Below, in pieces: positions 48,564 to 57,713 of a stretch of 64,000 nucleotides of DNA (the first letter of the stretch is position 1; the number at the start of each line of letters is the position of its first letter). Below the pieces are notes generated by a model. It saw only the letters and a program-made list of their open reading frames with translations. It made no database searches and had not been told where the DNA came from. The translations under genes were made by a program, and so were the position numbers. Origin of the DNA: Burkholderiales bacterium 70-64 (GTDB taxonomy: Bacteria; Pseudomonadota; Gammaproteobacteria; Burkholderiales; Burkholderiaceae_E); contig MKUQ01000014.1 of NCBI GenBank assembly GCA_001898645.1, positions 1 to 64,000 of the forward strand, in the 5' to 3' direction.

Positions 48564-49721
48564 ATGATGCCGGCTTCGACTCTGTTTGCCTTTACCGTGC
48601 GAGCCCTGATCGTGCTCGCGGCCGTGCAGTTCTGCTTGTTCGCGACACCGGCGCGCGCGGCCGGGGAGATCGAGCTCACCGACCTGGCCGGCCGCACGGT
48701 TCGCGTGCCGGCCGGGGTCGAGCGTCTGCTGCTCGGCGAAGGCCGCCTGCTGCCGGCGCTGGCCATCCTGGAGCACGACGACCCGACGCGGCGGCTGGCC
48801 GGCATGATGGGCGAGTTCGAGCTGCTCGACCCCACCGGCTACGAGCAGTGGCGGCGGCGCTTCCCGCGGCTCGAGCGCGTGCCGCGCATCGGGCGCTCCT
48901 CCAGCGGCAGCTTCAGCGTGGAGCAGGCCATCGCCGTGCGGCCCCAGGTGGCGATCTTCACGCTCGGAGGCGGGCACGGGCCGGGCGATCGCGATCGCGA
49001 GGCGATCGAGCGGCTGCAGGCCGCCGGTACGGCGGTGGTGTTCGTCGACTTCCGCCGCGAGCCGCTGCGCAACACCCCGCGCAGCATCCGCCTGCTCGGC
49101 GCGCTGCTGGGCCAGCCGCAGCGCGCCGAGGCGTTCGCCGCGCACTACGAGGCGCAGCTCGCGCGCGTGACCGAACGCCTCGCGCGCGCCCGGCCCGCGG
49201 CGCCCACGGTGTTCCTCGAGAACCGCGTGGGCCTGAGCGAAGGCTGCTGCGACACGATGGTCGGGCTGGTCGGCCAGCTGCTCGACGCCGCCGGCGGCGG
49301 CAACATCGCGCGCGGCCTCGTGCCCGGCGACTTCGGCACGCTCAATCCCGAGTGGCTGATCGCGCGCCAGCCGCAGGTCTACATCGGCACCGGCATCGGC
49401 AGCATGGCCGGCGCCGAGCGGCATCCGCTGCGCGTGATCCTCGGCCCCGGCGTGCCGCCCGAGGCGGCGCGCGCGTCGCTGCAGCGCGCGGTGCAGCGGC
49501 GCGCCATCGCGCGGCTGCGCGCCGTGCAGGAAGGCCGGGCCTACGCCATCTGGCACCACTTCTACAACTCGCCGTTCAACGTGGTGGCGGTGCAGGTGTT
49601 CGCGAAGTGGCTGCATCCCGACCTGTTCGCCGATCTCGATCCGCAGGCGACGCTGGACGATTTCTACTCGCGCTTCCAGCCGCTCGCGCTGGACGGCACC
49701 TACTGGATCTCGCTGCGGTGA
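48564..49721 (+). CDS. Siderophore ABC transporter periplasmic binding protein
   Basis: This 385-residue protein has a signal peptide (FTVRALIVLAAVQFCLFATPARA) and a class III binding-protein body with ELTDLAGRTVRVPAGVERLL, SVEQAIAVRPQVAIF and ENRVGLSEGCCDTMVGLVGQLLDAAGGGNIARG. ATG 48564 or 48567 are adjacent choices. It shares only the fold with the four binding proteins of the 2279-23285 locus and lacks their NGLP motif. Downstream genes supply the matching permease and ATPase, so it should deliver a ferric siderophore. Confidence 0.88.
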   Translation: MMPASTLFAFTVRALIVLAAVQFCLFATPARAAGEIELTDLAGRTVRVPAGVERLLLGEGRLLPALAILEHDDPTRRLAGMMGEFELLDPTGYEQWRRRFPRLERVPRIGRSSSGSFSVEQAIAVRPQVAIFTLGGGHGPGDRDREAIERLQAAGTAVVFVDFRREPLRNTPRSIRLLGALLGQPQRAEAFAAHYEAQLARVTERLARARPAAPTVFLENRVGLSEGCCDTMVGLVGQLLDAAGGGNIARGLVPGDFGTLNPEWLIARQPQVYIGTGIGSMAGAERHPLRVILGPGVPPEAARASLQRAVQRRAIARLRAVQEGRAYAIWHHFYNSPFNVVAVQVFAKWLHPDLFADLDPQATLDDFYSRFQPLALDGTYWISLR

Positions 49722-50785
49722 CGCCGCCTGCCGACGCGATGCCCGCCGATGTCTCGCTGGCGCGGCGCTACCGGCGTTTCTCCGGCGCGCGGCTGGCTTG
49801 GATCGCGGCGCTCGCGCTGGCGCTGGCCGCTGGGTTCGTGCTCGACGTCGCCACCGGGCCGTCGGCGTTCGCCTTCGGCGATGTCGTGGCAGGGCTGCTG
49901 CGGCCCGACGTGCTGCCGATCGACCAGCGCGTCATCCTGTGGGAGGTGCGCCTGCCGCAGGCGGTGATGGCGCTGCTGGTGGGCGCCGCGCTCGGCCTGG
50001 CCGGCGCCGAGATGCAGACGGCGCTGAACAACCCGCTGGCCAGCCCCTTCACGCTGGGCGTTTCCGCCGCCGCCGCAGTGGGCGCATCGGTCGCCATCGT
50101 CGGCGGCCTGGCGCTGCCGGCCTTCGGCGAGAACCTCGCGGTGCCGCTGGGTGCCTTCGCCGGCGCCGCCGGCGCGACGCTGCTCGTGCAGCTGCTGGCG
50201 CGCCGCTACGGCGCCTCGGTCGATACCGTGGTGCTGTTCGGCATCGCGCTGCTGTTCTGTTTCGAGGCGCTGCTGTGGCTGCTGCAGTACGTCGCCGACA
50301 GCGACTCGCTGCAGCAGATCGTCTTCTGGACCATGGGCAGCCTGGCGCGCGCCGCCTGGAACAAGATCGCGATCGTGGCGGCGGTGCTCGCGCCGTGCTG
50401 TGCCTGGTCGCTGCGCAACGTCTGGGCGCTGACCGCGCTGCGCTCGGGCGAGGACCAGGCGCGCAGCTTCGGCATCGCCGTCGAGCGGCTGCGCCTGGCG
50501 ACGCTGCTGCGCGTGAGCCTGTCCAGCGCCGCCGCGCTGTCCTTCGTGGGCATCATCGGCTTCGTCGGCCTGGTGGGCCCGCATATCGCGCGGCTGCTGG
50601 TCGGCGAGGACCATCGCCACTACCTGCCGGCCAGCGCGCTGGCGGGCGCGCTGATGCTGTCGCTGGCGTCCACGCTGAGCAAGACGCTGATCCCCGGCGT
50701 GGTGCTGCCGATCGGCATCATCACCGCGCTGGTCGGCGTGCCGATGTTCATGGCGCTGGTGCTCGGCCGGCGCCGGCGCGCATGA
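49718..50785 (+). CDS. FecCD-family siderophore ABC permease
   Basis: This 355-residue polytopic protein has RLPQAVMALLVGAALGLAGAEMQTALNNPLASPFTLGVSAAAAVGAS and FVGIIGFVGLVGPHIARLLVGEDHRHYLPAS, both FecCD hallmarks. The GTG at 49718 overlaps the binding-protein stop (GTGA); an in-frame ATG at 49739 is an alternative. It is translationally coupled to the ATPase gene by ATGA at its end. Confidence 0.91.
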   Translation: MTPPADAMPADVSLARRYRRFSGARLAWIAALALALAAGFVLDVATGPSAFAFGDVVAGLLRPDVLPIDQRVILWEVRLPQAVMALLVGAALGLAGAEMQTALNNPLASPFTLGVSAAAAVGASVAIVGGLALPAFGENLAVPLGAFAGAAGATLLVQLLARRYGASVDTVVLFGIALLFCFEALLWLLQYVADSDSLQQIVFWTMGSLARAAWNKIAIVAAVLAPCCAWSLRNVWALTALRSGEDQARSFGIAVERLRLATLLRVSLSSAAALSFVGIIGFVGLVGPHIARLLVGEDHRHYLPASALAGALMLSLASTLSKTLIPGVVLPIGIITALVGVPMFMALVLGRRRRA

Positions 50786-51645
50786 GGCAGCCGGTGGCTG
50801 CCCCGGGCGGCGTCGAGGGCGGCTCGGGCGCGCACACGGCCGCCGGCCTGGCGCTGCACGGCCTGGCCGCGGGCTACCCGGGCCGCGCGGTGATCCGCGC
50901 GCTGGACCTGCCGCGCGTGCCGCCCGGATCGCTGGTCGGCGTGCTCGGCGCCAATGCCGCCGGCAAGTCGACGCTGCTCAAGGCGATCGCGGGCCTGCGC
51001 CCGGCGCGCGGCAGGATCCTGCTCGACGGCGAGGACCTCAACGCGTGCCCGCCGCGCGAGCGCCTGCGCCGCGTCGGCTACCTGCCCCAGGCGCTGCCGC
51101 AGGCGAGCTCGCTGGTGGCCTACGAGGCGATGCTGGCCGCGCTGCACGCCAGCCGGCCCGAGCTCGGGCGCGCCCGCACGCAGGCGCTGATCGAGGCGGT
51201 CTTCGCGTCGCTGGGCCTGGCCGGCATCGCGCTGCGCCCGCTGGACGAGCTCTCCGGCGGGCAGCGCCAGATGGTGGGTCTGGCGCAGGTCATCGCGCGC
51301 GAGTCGCGCCTGCTGCTGCTCGACGAGCCCACCAGCGCGCTGGACCTGCGCTGGCAGCTGCAGGTGCTGCAGACGGTGCGTACGCTGGTGGACCGGCGGC
51401 AGGCCATCTGCCTGATGGCGCTGCACGACCTGAACCTCGCGCTGCGCTTCTGCGACCGCCTGGTCGTGCTGGGGCCCGATGCCGTGCTCGCGGCCGGGCT
51501 GCCGGCGCGCGAGGTCGACGCCGGGCTGCTGCACCGGGCCTACGGCGTGCAGGCGCGCATCGAGCGCTGCTCGCACGGCTATCCGGTGGTGCTGGTGGAC
51601 CGCGCCGTCGACGCCGCCGCTTCCGACACCGACCCCCATCCGTAG
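50782..51645 (+). CDS. Siderophore ABC transporter ATP-binding protein
   Basis: This 287-residue ATPase has Walker A GANAAGKS, where alanine replaces the usual glycine before GKS. The signature is LSGGQRQMVGLAQVIA, Walker B is LLLLDEPTSALD and the switch histidine is in MALHDLNLAL. It energises the FecCD permease encoded just upstream, which it overlaps by four bases. A DUF2218 gene follows after 15 bases. Confidence 0.91.
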   Translation: MRQPVAAPGGVEGGSGAHTAAGLALHGLAAGYPGRAVIRALDLPRVPPGSLVGVLGANAAGKSTLLKAIAGLRPARGRILLDGEDLNACPPRERLRRVGYLPQALPQASSLVAYEAMLAALHASRPELGRARTQALIEAVFASLGLAGIALRPLDELSGGQRQMVGLAQVIARESRLLLLDEPTSALDLRWQLQVLQTVRTLVDRRQAICLMALHDLNLALRFCDRLVVLGPDAVLAAGLPAREVDAGLLHRAYGVQARIERCSHGYPVVLVDRAVDAAASDTDPHP

Positions 51646-51660
51646 ACCGGACCTCCCGCC

Positions 51661-51957
51661 ATGATCCGACTGCAGGGCCGCATGCCCACCGCCGAGGCCA
51701 GCCGCTACCTGACGCGGCTGTGCTACCACTTCGGCCGCAAGATCCGCGTCGAGTACGACGAGCGGCTGGGCCGCGCCGAGTTTCCCTGGGGTGTCTGCCG
51801 CTTCGTCGCCGAGCCCGACGCGCTGCGCTTCGAGTGCGAGGCCGACGACGAGGAGCGGCTCGCGCGCGTGCGCTTCGCGATCGACGAGCACGTGAAGCTG
51901 TTCTCGCGCAAGGCGCCGCTCAGCGTGGCGTGGGAGGCGCCGCACGGGGGAGACTGA
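51661..51957 (+). CDS. DUF2218 family protein
   Basis: This 98-residue cytoplasmic protein matches DUF2218: AEASRYLTRLCYHFGRKIRVEYDERLGRAEFPWGVCRFVAEPDALRFECEADDEERLARVRFAIDEHVKLFSRK. The family often accompanies iron-siderophore uptake genes, but its biochemical role is not established. It is the last gene of the esterase-to-ATPase operon. Confidence 0.85.
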   Translation: MIRLQGRMPTAEASRYLTRLCYHFGRKIRVEYDERLGRAEFPWGVCRFVAEPDALRFECEADDEERLARVRFAIDEHVKLFSRKAPLSVAWEAPHGGD

Positions 51958-52048
51958 GCGCGCCGCCGTCCCGCCCGGCGGCACTGCCGGAGTGCCTTCG
52001 CCTGCTCGAAGGCCGGCTCGCGCCGGGACGGCGCCGCTCCGGGTGCGG

Positions 52049-53128
52049 TCAGCCCGCCCGCCGGTACCAGCCCACGCCCTGCACGTCGGTCTCGACGGTG
52101 GCCTCGCCGTGCGCCAGCAGGTGGTTGAGGTGCGCCAGGCACTCGCCGGTGGCCATGTTCATCAGGTGCGGGTCGGTGCGCACGTCGCGCGCGAACAGCG
52201 CGCCGAACAGGTCGACGACGCGCTTCGGCTCGCCGAGCGCCTTGCGCAGGCGCTCCAGCCCGCGCAGGTGGCCGTTCCTGAGCGACTGCAGGCGCGAGTG
52301 CAGCCCGTTGAAGGGCTCGTTGTGCGCCGGCAGCACCAACACGTTGTCGGGTACCAGCTGCTGGATGCGTTCGAGCGACTCGAGCCACTCGCCCAGCGGG
52401 TCGGCGTCGGGCTCGGTGGGGAACACCGAAACGTTGGAGGAGATGCGCGGCAGCACCTGGTCGCCCGAGACGAGCAGGCCGAGGCCGGCGCAGTGCAGGC
52501 TGGCGTGCTCGGGCGAGTGGCCGCTGCCGACCACGACGCGCCACTCGTGCCCGCCGATGGCGATCGTTTCGCCGTCGACGATGCGCCGGTAGCTGTCGGG
52601 CGGGCGATAGACCCCCTTGCCGAAGCTGCCGAAGCGCGCCTTGTACTGCTCGATCGCCTCGTCGTCCCAGCCGGCGCGGCGGTAGAAGGCGACGCCGTCC
52701 TCGGGCGCCTCGCGCCCGGTGTCGGCCACCAGCACGCGGCAGTTCAGGTACTCCAGCCGGGTCATCCACAGCCGGCAGTCGAAGCGGCGCGTGAGCCAGC
52801 CGGCCATGCCGATGTGATCGGGGTGCATGTGGGTGGCGAACACGCGCGTGATCGGGCGCCCGCCAAAGGCCTCGGCGATGAGCTTGTGCCAGGCCGAGGC
52901 GGTCTCGGCCGTCTGCATGCCGGTATCGATGATGGCCCAGCCCGCGCCGTCGTCGATGGCCCACAGGTTGATGTGGGTGAGCGAGAACGGCAGCGGCATG
53001 CGCAGCCACAGCACGCCGGGCGCGATCTCGCGTGCGGTGCCCGGCTCGGGAGCGGGGCCCGCCGGGTAGGTCGGCAGGGCGTTGCGAGCCCCGGCTGGGT
53101 CTGGCGGCCGTGTTTCGGGCGCTTTCAT
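52049..53128 (-). CDS. MBL-fold metallohydrolase
   Basis: This 359-residue protein has the metallo-beta-lactamase motif THMHPDHIG, later HSPEHASLH and the aspartate in VSGDQVLPRIS. LPAHNEPFNGLHSR completes the binuclear metal site, and a C-terminal helical extension ends LMNMATGECLAHLNHLLAHG. It resembles glyoxalase II/RNase Z-fold hydrolases of broad use, such as thioesterases, and the substrate is unknown. Its ATG overlaps the dehydrogenase stop by four bases, so it is translated with dadA. Confidence 0.85.
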   Translation of the reverse strand: MKAPETRPPDPAGARNALPTYPAGPAPEPGTAREIAPGVLWLRMPLPFSLTHINLWAIDDGAGWAIIDTGMQTAETASAWHKLIAEAFGGRPITRVFATHMHPDHIGMAGWLTRRFDCRLWMTRLEYLNCRVLVADTGREAPEDGVAFYRRAGWDDEAIEQYKARFGSFGKGVYRPPDSYRRIVDGETIAIGGHEWRVVVGSGHSPEHASLHCAGLGLLVSGDQVLPRISSNVSVFPTEPDADPLGEWLESLERIQQLVPDNVLVLPAHNEPFNGLHSRLQSLRNGHLRGLERLRKALGEPKRVVDLFGALFARDVRTDPHLMNMATGECLAHLNHLLAHGEATVETDVQGVGWYRRAG

Positions 53129-54429
53129 CCCGCGATAGTCTCACGAGCGGGCGCCGGGCGCATCCCCTGCCGGGCCGGGCCGGTGAAGGCGAAATCGACC
53201 TCCGGCCGGCGTCCGGCGATGAGGTCGGCCAGCGCCTTGCCCGATCCGCAGGCGTGGGTCCAGCCCAGGGTGCCGTGGCCGGTGTTCAGGAACAGGTTGG
53301 CGTAGCGGGTGGCGCCCAGGTAGGGCAGGTTCGACGGCGTGGTCGGGCGCAGCCCGCTCCAGAACTCGGCGCGCGCGGTGTCGGCGGCGCCCGGGAACAG
53401 CGCCTCGAAGCGCCGCACGATGGCCGCGCAGCGCTCCCGGTCGAGCGAGCGGTCGTAGCCGGCCAGCTCCGCGGTGCCGGCGATGCGCAGCCGATCGCCC
53501 AGCCGCGAGAACACCAGCTTGTGCTCGTCGTCGGTGAGCGAGACCTCGTGCGCGCGCGAGGCGTCGAGCACCGGCATGGTCACCGAGTAGCCCTTGGCCG
53601 GGTAGATGTCCAGGCGCAGGCCGAGCGGCGCGGCCAGCCGCGCGCTGAAGCTGCCCAGCGCAAGCACGTGGCAGTCGGCGGCCAGCCGCACGTAGCGGCC
53701 TTCCTCGTCGGTGGCCTCGACGTGCTCGAGCCGGTCGCCGGCCGCGCGCAGGGCGGTGATGGTATGGTTCATCAGGAAGCGCACCCCCTGGGCCCGGCAC
53801 AGCGCGGCCAGCTCGCGCGTGAAGCGGCGCGCATCGCCCGATTCGTCGGCCTCGGTATAGGTGCCGCCCACCAGCCGGCTGCGCGCGAGGCGCAGCGCCG
53901 GCTCGATGGCCACCGCCTCGTCGGCCGAGACGATGCGCCGGTCGCAGCCGAACTCGCGCATCAGGCGGGCCGGCTCGTGCGCCGCCTCGAACTCCGCCGC
54001 GTCGGTGTAGAAGTGCAGGATGCCGCGCGTGCGCGCCTCGTAGGCGATGCCGGTGTCGCGGCGCAGCGCCTGCAGCGTGGCGCGGCTGTACAGCCCCAGC
54101 CGCACCAGCTGCTCGATGTTGTGGCGCGCGCGCGCCGGCGTGCACTGGCGCAGGAACGCCAGGCTCCACAGCCACTGGTGCAGGTCGGCGCGCAGGTGGA
54201 AGCGCAGCGGCGCGTCGCGGCGCCCCAGCCAGCGCAGCAGCTTGAGCGGCGCCGACGGATTGGCCCACGGCTCGGCGTGGCTGACCGAGATCTGCCCGCC
54301 GTTGGCGAAGCTGGTCTCGCAGGCCGCCTGCGGCCGCCGGTCGATCACCGTGACCTCGCAGCCCAGGCGGTTGAGGAACCATGCGCAGGCGACCCCGACG
54401 ACGCCGGCGCCCAGGACGTTGACTCGCAT
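53125..54429 (-). CDS. dadA: D-amino acid dehydrogenase small subunit-like (DadA)
   Basis: This 434-residue FAD protein starts VNVLGAGVVGVACAWFLNRLGCEVTVIDR, a dinucleotide-binding GxGxxG. It contains FANGGQISVSHAEPWANPSAPLKLLRWLG, the DadA signature, and ends NLFLNTGHGTLGWTHACGSGKALADLIAGRRPEVDF. It oxidises D-amino acids to keto acids and passes electrons to the respiratory chain. Nine bases separate it from the carbonic anhydrase gene. The Lrp gene nearby fits control by amino acids. Confidence 0.9.
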   Translation of the reverse strand: MRVNVLGAGVVGVACAWFLNRLGCEVTVIDRRPQAACETSFANGGQISVSHAEPWANPSAPLKLLRWLGRRDAPLRFHLRADLHQWLWSLAFLRQCTPARARHNIEQLVRLGLYSRATLQALRRDTGIAYEARTRGILHFYTDAAEFEAAHEPARLMREFGCDRRIVSADEAVAIEPALRLARSRLVGGTYTEADESGDARRFTRELAALCRAQGVRFLMNHTITALRAAGDRLEHVEATDEEGRYVRLAADCHVLALGSFSARLAAPLGLRLDIYPAKGYSVTMPVLDASRAHEVSLTDDEHKLVFSRLGDRLRIAGTAELAGYDRSLDRERCAAIVRRFEALFPGAADTARAEFWSGLRPTTPSNLPYLGATRYANLFLNTGHGTLGWTHACGSGKALADLIAGRRPEVDFAFTGPARQGMRPAPARETIAG

Positions 54430-54438
54430 GCGGACCCC

Positions 54439-55083
54439 TCAGGCGAGCGCCGCCAGCGCCGCCTCGTAGCGCCCCTCGAACTCCCTGTGGCTCTGCGCCG
54501 TGACGCCGAGGTCGCGCAGCAGCCCGTTGCGCAGGCCGTAGATCCAGCCGTGCACCGACAGCGCCTGGCCGCGCTCCCAGGCGTCGCGCACGATGGTGGT
54601 CCGGCACACGTTGCGCACCTGCTCGATCACGTTGAGCTCGCACAGCCGGTCGAGCTTGTGCGACTCGTGGTACAGCGGGCGGATGCGCGCCTCGTGGTGC
54701 TCGGTGATGTCCTTGACGTGGCCGAGCCAGTTGTCGGCCAGGCCGATGCGCTCCTGGCGCAGCGACGCGCGCACCCCGCTGCACCCGTAGTGGCCGACCA
54801 CCATGATGTGCTCGACCTTGAGCAGGTCGACGGCGAACTGCATCACCGACAGGCAGTTCAGGTCGGTGTGCACCACCACGTTGGCGATGTTGCGATGGAC
54901 GAAGACCTCGCCCGGCGGCAGGCCGATGATCTCGTTGGCCGGCACCCGGCTGTCGGAACAGCCGATCCACAGGTAGCGCGGCGTCTGTTGCTGCGACAGG
55001 CGCTCGAAGAAGTCCGGGTCGTCGCGGCGCACGCGTTCGGCCCACGCCTTGTTGCTTTCGAAGAGGTGCTGCAGGACGCGCAT
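54439..55083 (-). CDS. can: Beta-class carbonic anhydrase
   Basis: This 214-residue enzyme interconverts CO2 and bicarbonate. The zinc ligands are visible in WIGCSDSRVPANEI (Cys, with the Asp-Arg dyad) and VGHYGCSG (His, Cys). FVHRNIANVV and LSVHGWIYGLRNGLL are conserved family regions. The length is that of E. coli Can. It is upstream of dadA in the same orientation and follows the Lrp gene after a 93-base gap. Confidence 0.93.
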   Translation of the reverse strand: MRVLQHLFESNKAWAERVRRDDPDFFERLSQQQTPRYLWIGCSDSRVPANEIIGLPPGEVFVHRNIANVVVHTDLNCLSVMQFAVDLLKVEHIMVVGHYGCSGVRASLRQERIGLADNWLGHVKDITEHHEARIRPLYHESHKLDRLCELNVIEQVRNVCRTTIVRDAWERGQALSVHGWIYGLRNGLLRDLGVTAQSHREFEGRYEAALAALA

Positions 55084-55176
55084 GCGGTCATCCGGTCGGC
55101 GGGTCGTCGATGCGCAATTATCACCCCGCCGGGCCGCGGCGAGGAGACGACCGCAGGGTCGTAGCGTGAACAGGCC

Positions 55177-55668
55177 CTAGCCGGATTCCACGAAGTTCAG
55201 CGGCAGGGCGGTGGTGTACTTGAGCTGCTCCATGGCGAAGCTGGAGCTGACGTCGGTCAGCTCGGCCACGCGGATCAGCTCCTTGTAGACCGCGTCGTAG
55301 CCGGCGATGTCGGGCACCACCACGCGCAGCAGGTAGTCGATGTCGCCGCTCATGCGGTAGAACTCGACCACCTCGGGGATGCGGGCCACGCCGCGCGCGA
55401 AGCGTTCCAGCCATGCCGGGTTGTGCTGGCTGGTCTTCACCGACACGAACACGGTGACCCCGACGTTGAGCCGCGCCGCATCGAGCAGCACCACCTGCTT
55501 GCGGATCACGCCGGCGTCGCGCAGCTTCTGGATGCGCCGCCAGCACGGCGTGGGCGAGAGGTTGACCCGGGCGGCCAGCTCGGCGATCGGCAGCGAGGCG
55601 TCGTCCTGCAGCAGCTGCAGCAGCTTGCGATCGATCCGGTCGAGCTTCAGGCCGCCGCCGCGGGTCAT
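55177..55668 (-). CDS. Lrp/AsnC family transcriptional regulator
   Basis: This 163-residue regulator has an N-terminal winged helix (LDRIDRKLLQLLQDDASLPIAELAARVNLSPTPCWRRIQKLRDAGVI) and a RAM ligand-binding domain (FARGVARIPEVVEFYRMSGDIDYLLRVVVPDIAGYDAVYKELI). The start at 55668 is the ATG giving MTRGGG. It lies two bases after the UroD-like gene and upstream of can-dadA, so it probably senses an amino acid and controls nearby catabolic genes. Confidence 0.92.
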   Translation of the reverse strand: MTRGGGLKLDRIDRKLLQLLQDDASLPIAELAARVNLSPTPCWRRIQKLRDAGVIRKQVVLLDAARLNVGVTVFVSVKTSQHNPAWLERFARGVARIPEVVEFYRMSGDIDYLLRVVVPDIAGYDAVYKELIRVAELTDVSSSFAMEQLKYTTALPLNFVESG

Positions 55669-55670
55669 GA

Positions 55671-56618
55671 TCAGAGCGTTTCGCAGGTCTTGCGGATCGC
55701 CTCGAGCGCGTACCAGGGAGTCTGCGTCGGGATCGTGCAGCCCGGCGAGAGGATGAAGCGCTCGCGGCCGATCTGGCGCACGCAGTCGTGGATCTCCTCG
55801 CGCAGCTCGGGCAGCGACCTCTCGACGATCGTCGATTCGTCGATGCCGCCCATCAGGCACTTGGGCGTCATGGCGCGCAGCTGCGCGAGCGACGGATTGC
55901 CCGGCAGCCGGTCGGAGACGCTGATCACCTCGACCGGGTAGTCGATGACGCGCGAGACGTCGAGGTCTGTGCCGTGGATGTGCAGCGCCCGCGTCATGCC
56001 CGCCATCGCCTCGAGCATGCGCAGCTCGAAGGGGCGGAAGAACTCGCGGAAGATCCGCTCGTCGATGCCGCGCGAATGCGGCGGCTTGATGGCGCTGTTG
56101 ACCGAGAAGAAGACGGCGTCGCAGCCCGCCTCGCGCACCGCCCCCATGTACTCTTCCATGGTCTCGCACACCGCCTCGAGCATGGCGAGCGACTCGCGCG
56201 GGTGCTCGAACACCAGGTGCGCCTTGGTGTAGCCGACCCGGCGCATCACCTGCTGGAAGGGGTCGAAGGTGGTGAGCATGATCGGCATGTCGGGGCCGAA
56301 CTCCGCGCGCAGCAGGCGGATGCACTTGAGCTCTTCGCGGAAGCTCTCCCGCGTCATCGGCTCGCGCGCGAAGCGGCGCATCTCGGCAGGCCCGGTGAGC
56401 GTCTCGACGCCGTCCGGCAGCGGGTAGCGGAAGTCGTTGACGATCTTGCAGATGTCCCAGTCGTTGTCGTGCACGAAGCGGGCATGCCGCATGGCGTGCT
56501 CGGTGCCGCCCAGGTGGTCGCTCGCGAAGTGCACCCACGCCGTGCACGGCGGCCGGTCGACGGGCCCGCCGGCGACCGCGGCCTCGAAGCGCTGCCTCTT
56601 TGTGAGGGGTGCGCTCAT
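55671..56618 (-). CDS. Uroporphyrinogen decarboxylase (URO-D) family protein
   Basis: This 315-residue TIM-barrel protein is URO-D-like, with DVSRVIDYPVEVISVSDR, CLMGGIDESTIV and the C-terminal RFILSPGCTIPTQTPWYALEAIRKTCETL typical of the MtaA/CmuA-like branch rather than of haem HemE. Members of that branch transfer methyl groups or act on aromatic ethers; the substrate here is unknown. ATG 56618 overlaps the TctC stop by four bases (ATGA), an intimate coupling that suggests the imported compound is its substrate. Confidence 0.8.
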   Translation of the reverse strand: MSAPLTKRQRFEAAVAGGPVDRPPCTAWVHFASDHLGGTEHAMRHARFVHDNDWDICKIVNDFRYPLPDGVETLTGPAEMRRFAREPMTRESFREELKCIRLLRAEFGPDMPIMLTTFDPFQQVMRRVGYTKAHLVFEHPRESLAMLEAVCETMEEYMGAVREAGCDAVFFSVNSAIKPPHSRGIDERIFREFFRPFELRMLEAMAGMTRALHIHGTDLDVSRVIDYPVEVISVSDRLPGNPSLAQLRAMTPKCLMGGIDESTIVERSLPELREEIHDCVRQIGRERFILSPGCTIPTQTPWYALEAIRKTCETL

Positions 56619-57616
56619 TGGATCTTGGCTCCCGAGAACTTGACCACCTCGGCCCACTTCCTGATCTCGGCATCCAGGTGCCTGGCCAGCTTGTCCGGCG
56701 TGCCGCCGATCGGCTCCATGCCCATGCCGATGAGCCGCTGGCGCACCGGCGGGTCGGCCAGGATCTGGTTGATCGTGGCGTTGAGCCGGGTGATCACCTC
56801 GTGCGGGGAGCCCTTGGGCAGCAGCATGGCGAACCAGGTCGACGACTCGATGTCCTTCATGCCGAGCTCGGCCATGGTCGGGACGTCGGGCAGCACCGAG
56901 GAGCGGTGCTCGGCCAGCACCGCGAGCGCCTTGACCTGCCCCGCCTTCACGTAGGGCGCGGCCCCGGTGACGAGGTGGAACATCAGCTGCGTCTGGTTGG
57001 CGAGCAGGTCGGAGGTGGCCTGGCCGGCCGAGTTGTAGGGGATGTGGACCATGTAGATGCCGGTGCTCTTCTTGAACAGCTCGGCGGCCAGGTGCATGGA
57101 GCTGCCGTTGCCGGTCGATCCGTAGTTCAGCGTGCCGGGCGCCTTCTTCGCGAGCGCGATGAACTTGCCGAGCGTATCGACGCCCAGCGCGTTGTTGACG
57201 ACCAGCACGTTGGGGACGGCGCCGATCAGCACCACCGGGTCGAAGTCCTTCTGCGGATCGAAGGGGATGCGGGAATACAGGCTGATGTTGGTCGCCAGCG
57301 TGCCGGCCCAGGAGAACAGGATGGTGTTGCCGTCGGGCGCCGATTGCGCGGCCGCGGCCGCACCGATGTTGCCGTTGGCGCCGCCGCGGTTCTCCACCAC
57401 GAAGGACTGGCCGAGGCGCTTGGTGAGCTCGTCGGCGAGCACCCGCGCGATGGGGTCGGCCGTGCCGCCGCCGCCGCCCGAGGGCACGATGATGCGCACG
57501 GGCTTGGTCGGCCAGTCGGCGGCCGTCGCCGGCTGGGGGGCGGTCACGGCGAGCAGCGCCGCCGCGGCGCCTGCGAGCAGGCCCAGCAGGCGCGAGGAGA
57601 AGCGGGTGAATGACAT
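56615..57616 (-). CDS. Tripartite tricarboxylate transporter binding protein (Bug/TctC family)
   Basis: This 333-residue periplasmic protein has a signal peptide (LLGLLAGAAAALLAVTAPQPATA) followed by ADWPTKPVRIIVPSGGGGGTADPIARVLADELTKRLGQSFVVENRGGANGNIGA, the Bug signature. Bug proteins capture carboxylates or aromatic acids; they are very numerous in Burkholderiales and often lack TctAB partners nearby, as here. Confidence 0.94.
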   Translation of the reverse strand: MSFTRFSSRLLGLLAGAAAALLAVTAPQPATAADWPTKPVRIIVPSGGGGGTADPIARVLADELTKRLGQSFVVENRGGANGNIGAAAAAQSAPDGNTILFSWAGTLATNISLYSRIPFDPQKDFDPVVLIGAVPNVLVVNNALGVDTLGKFIALAKKAPGTLNYGSTGNGSSMHLAAELFKKSTGIYMVHIPYNSAGQATSDLLANQTQLMFHLVTGAAPYVKAGQVKALAVLAEHRSSVLPDVPTMAELGMKDIESSTWFAMLLPKGSPHEVITRLNATINQILADPPVRQRLIGMGMEPIGGTPDKLARHLDAEIRKWAEVVKFSGAKIQ

Positions 57617-57713
57617 GCGTGGCTCCGGTGGTACGGGAATGGGGCGGTTCTAGGAATGGGGCGATTTTAGGCTCGTCCGGACGGCGATCGACGCGGTAGG
57701 GGAACGCGGCCGC

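Noticed and set aside
51958-52048. Long-armed GC inverted repeat (CGCCGTCCCG/CGGGACGGCG) between convergent genes as a bidirectional terminator
   Set aside because: The loop is very long and there is no T-run; termination is possible but not supported.
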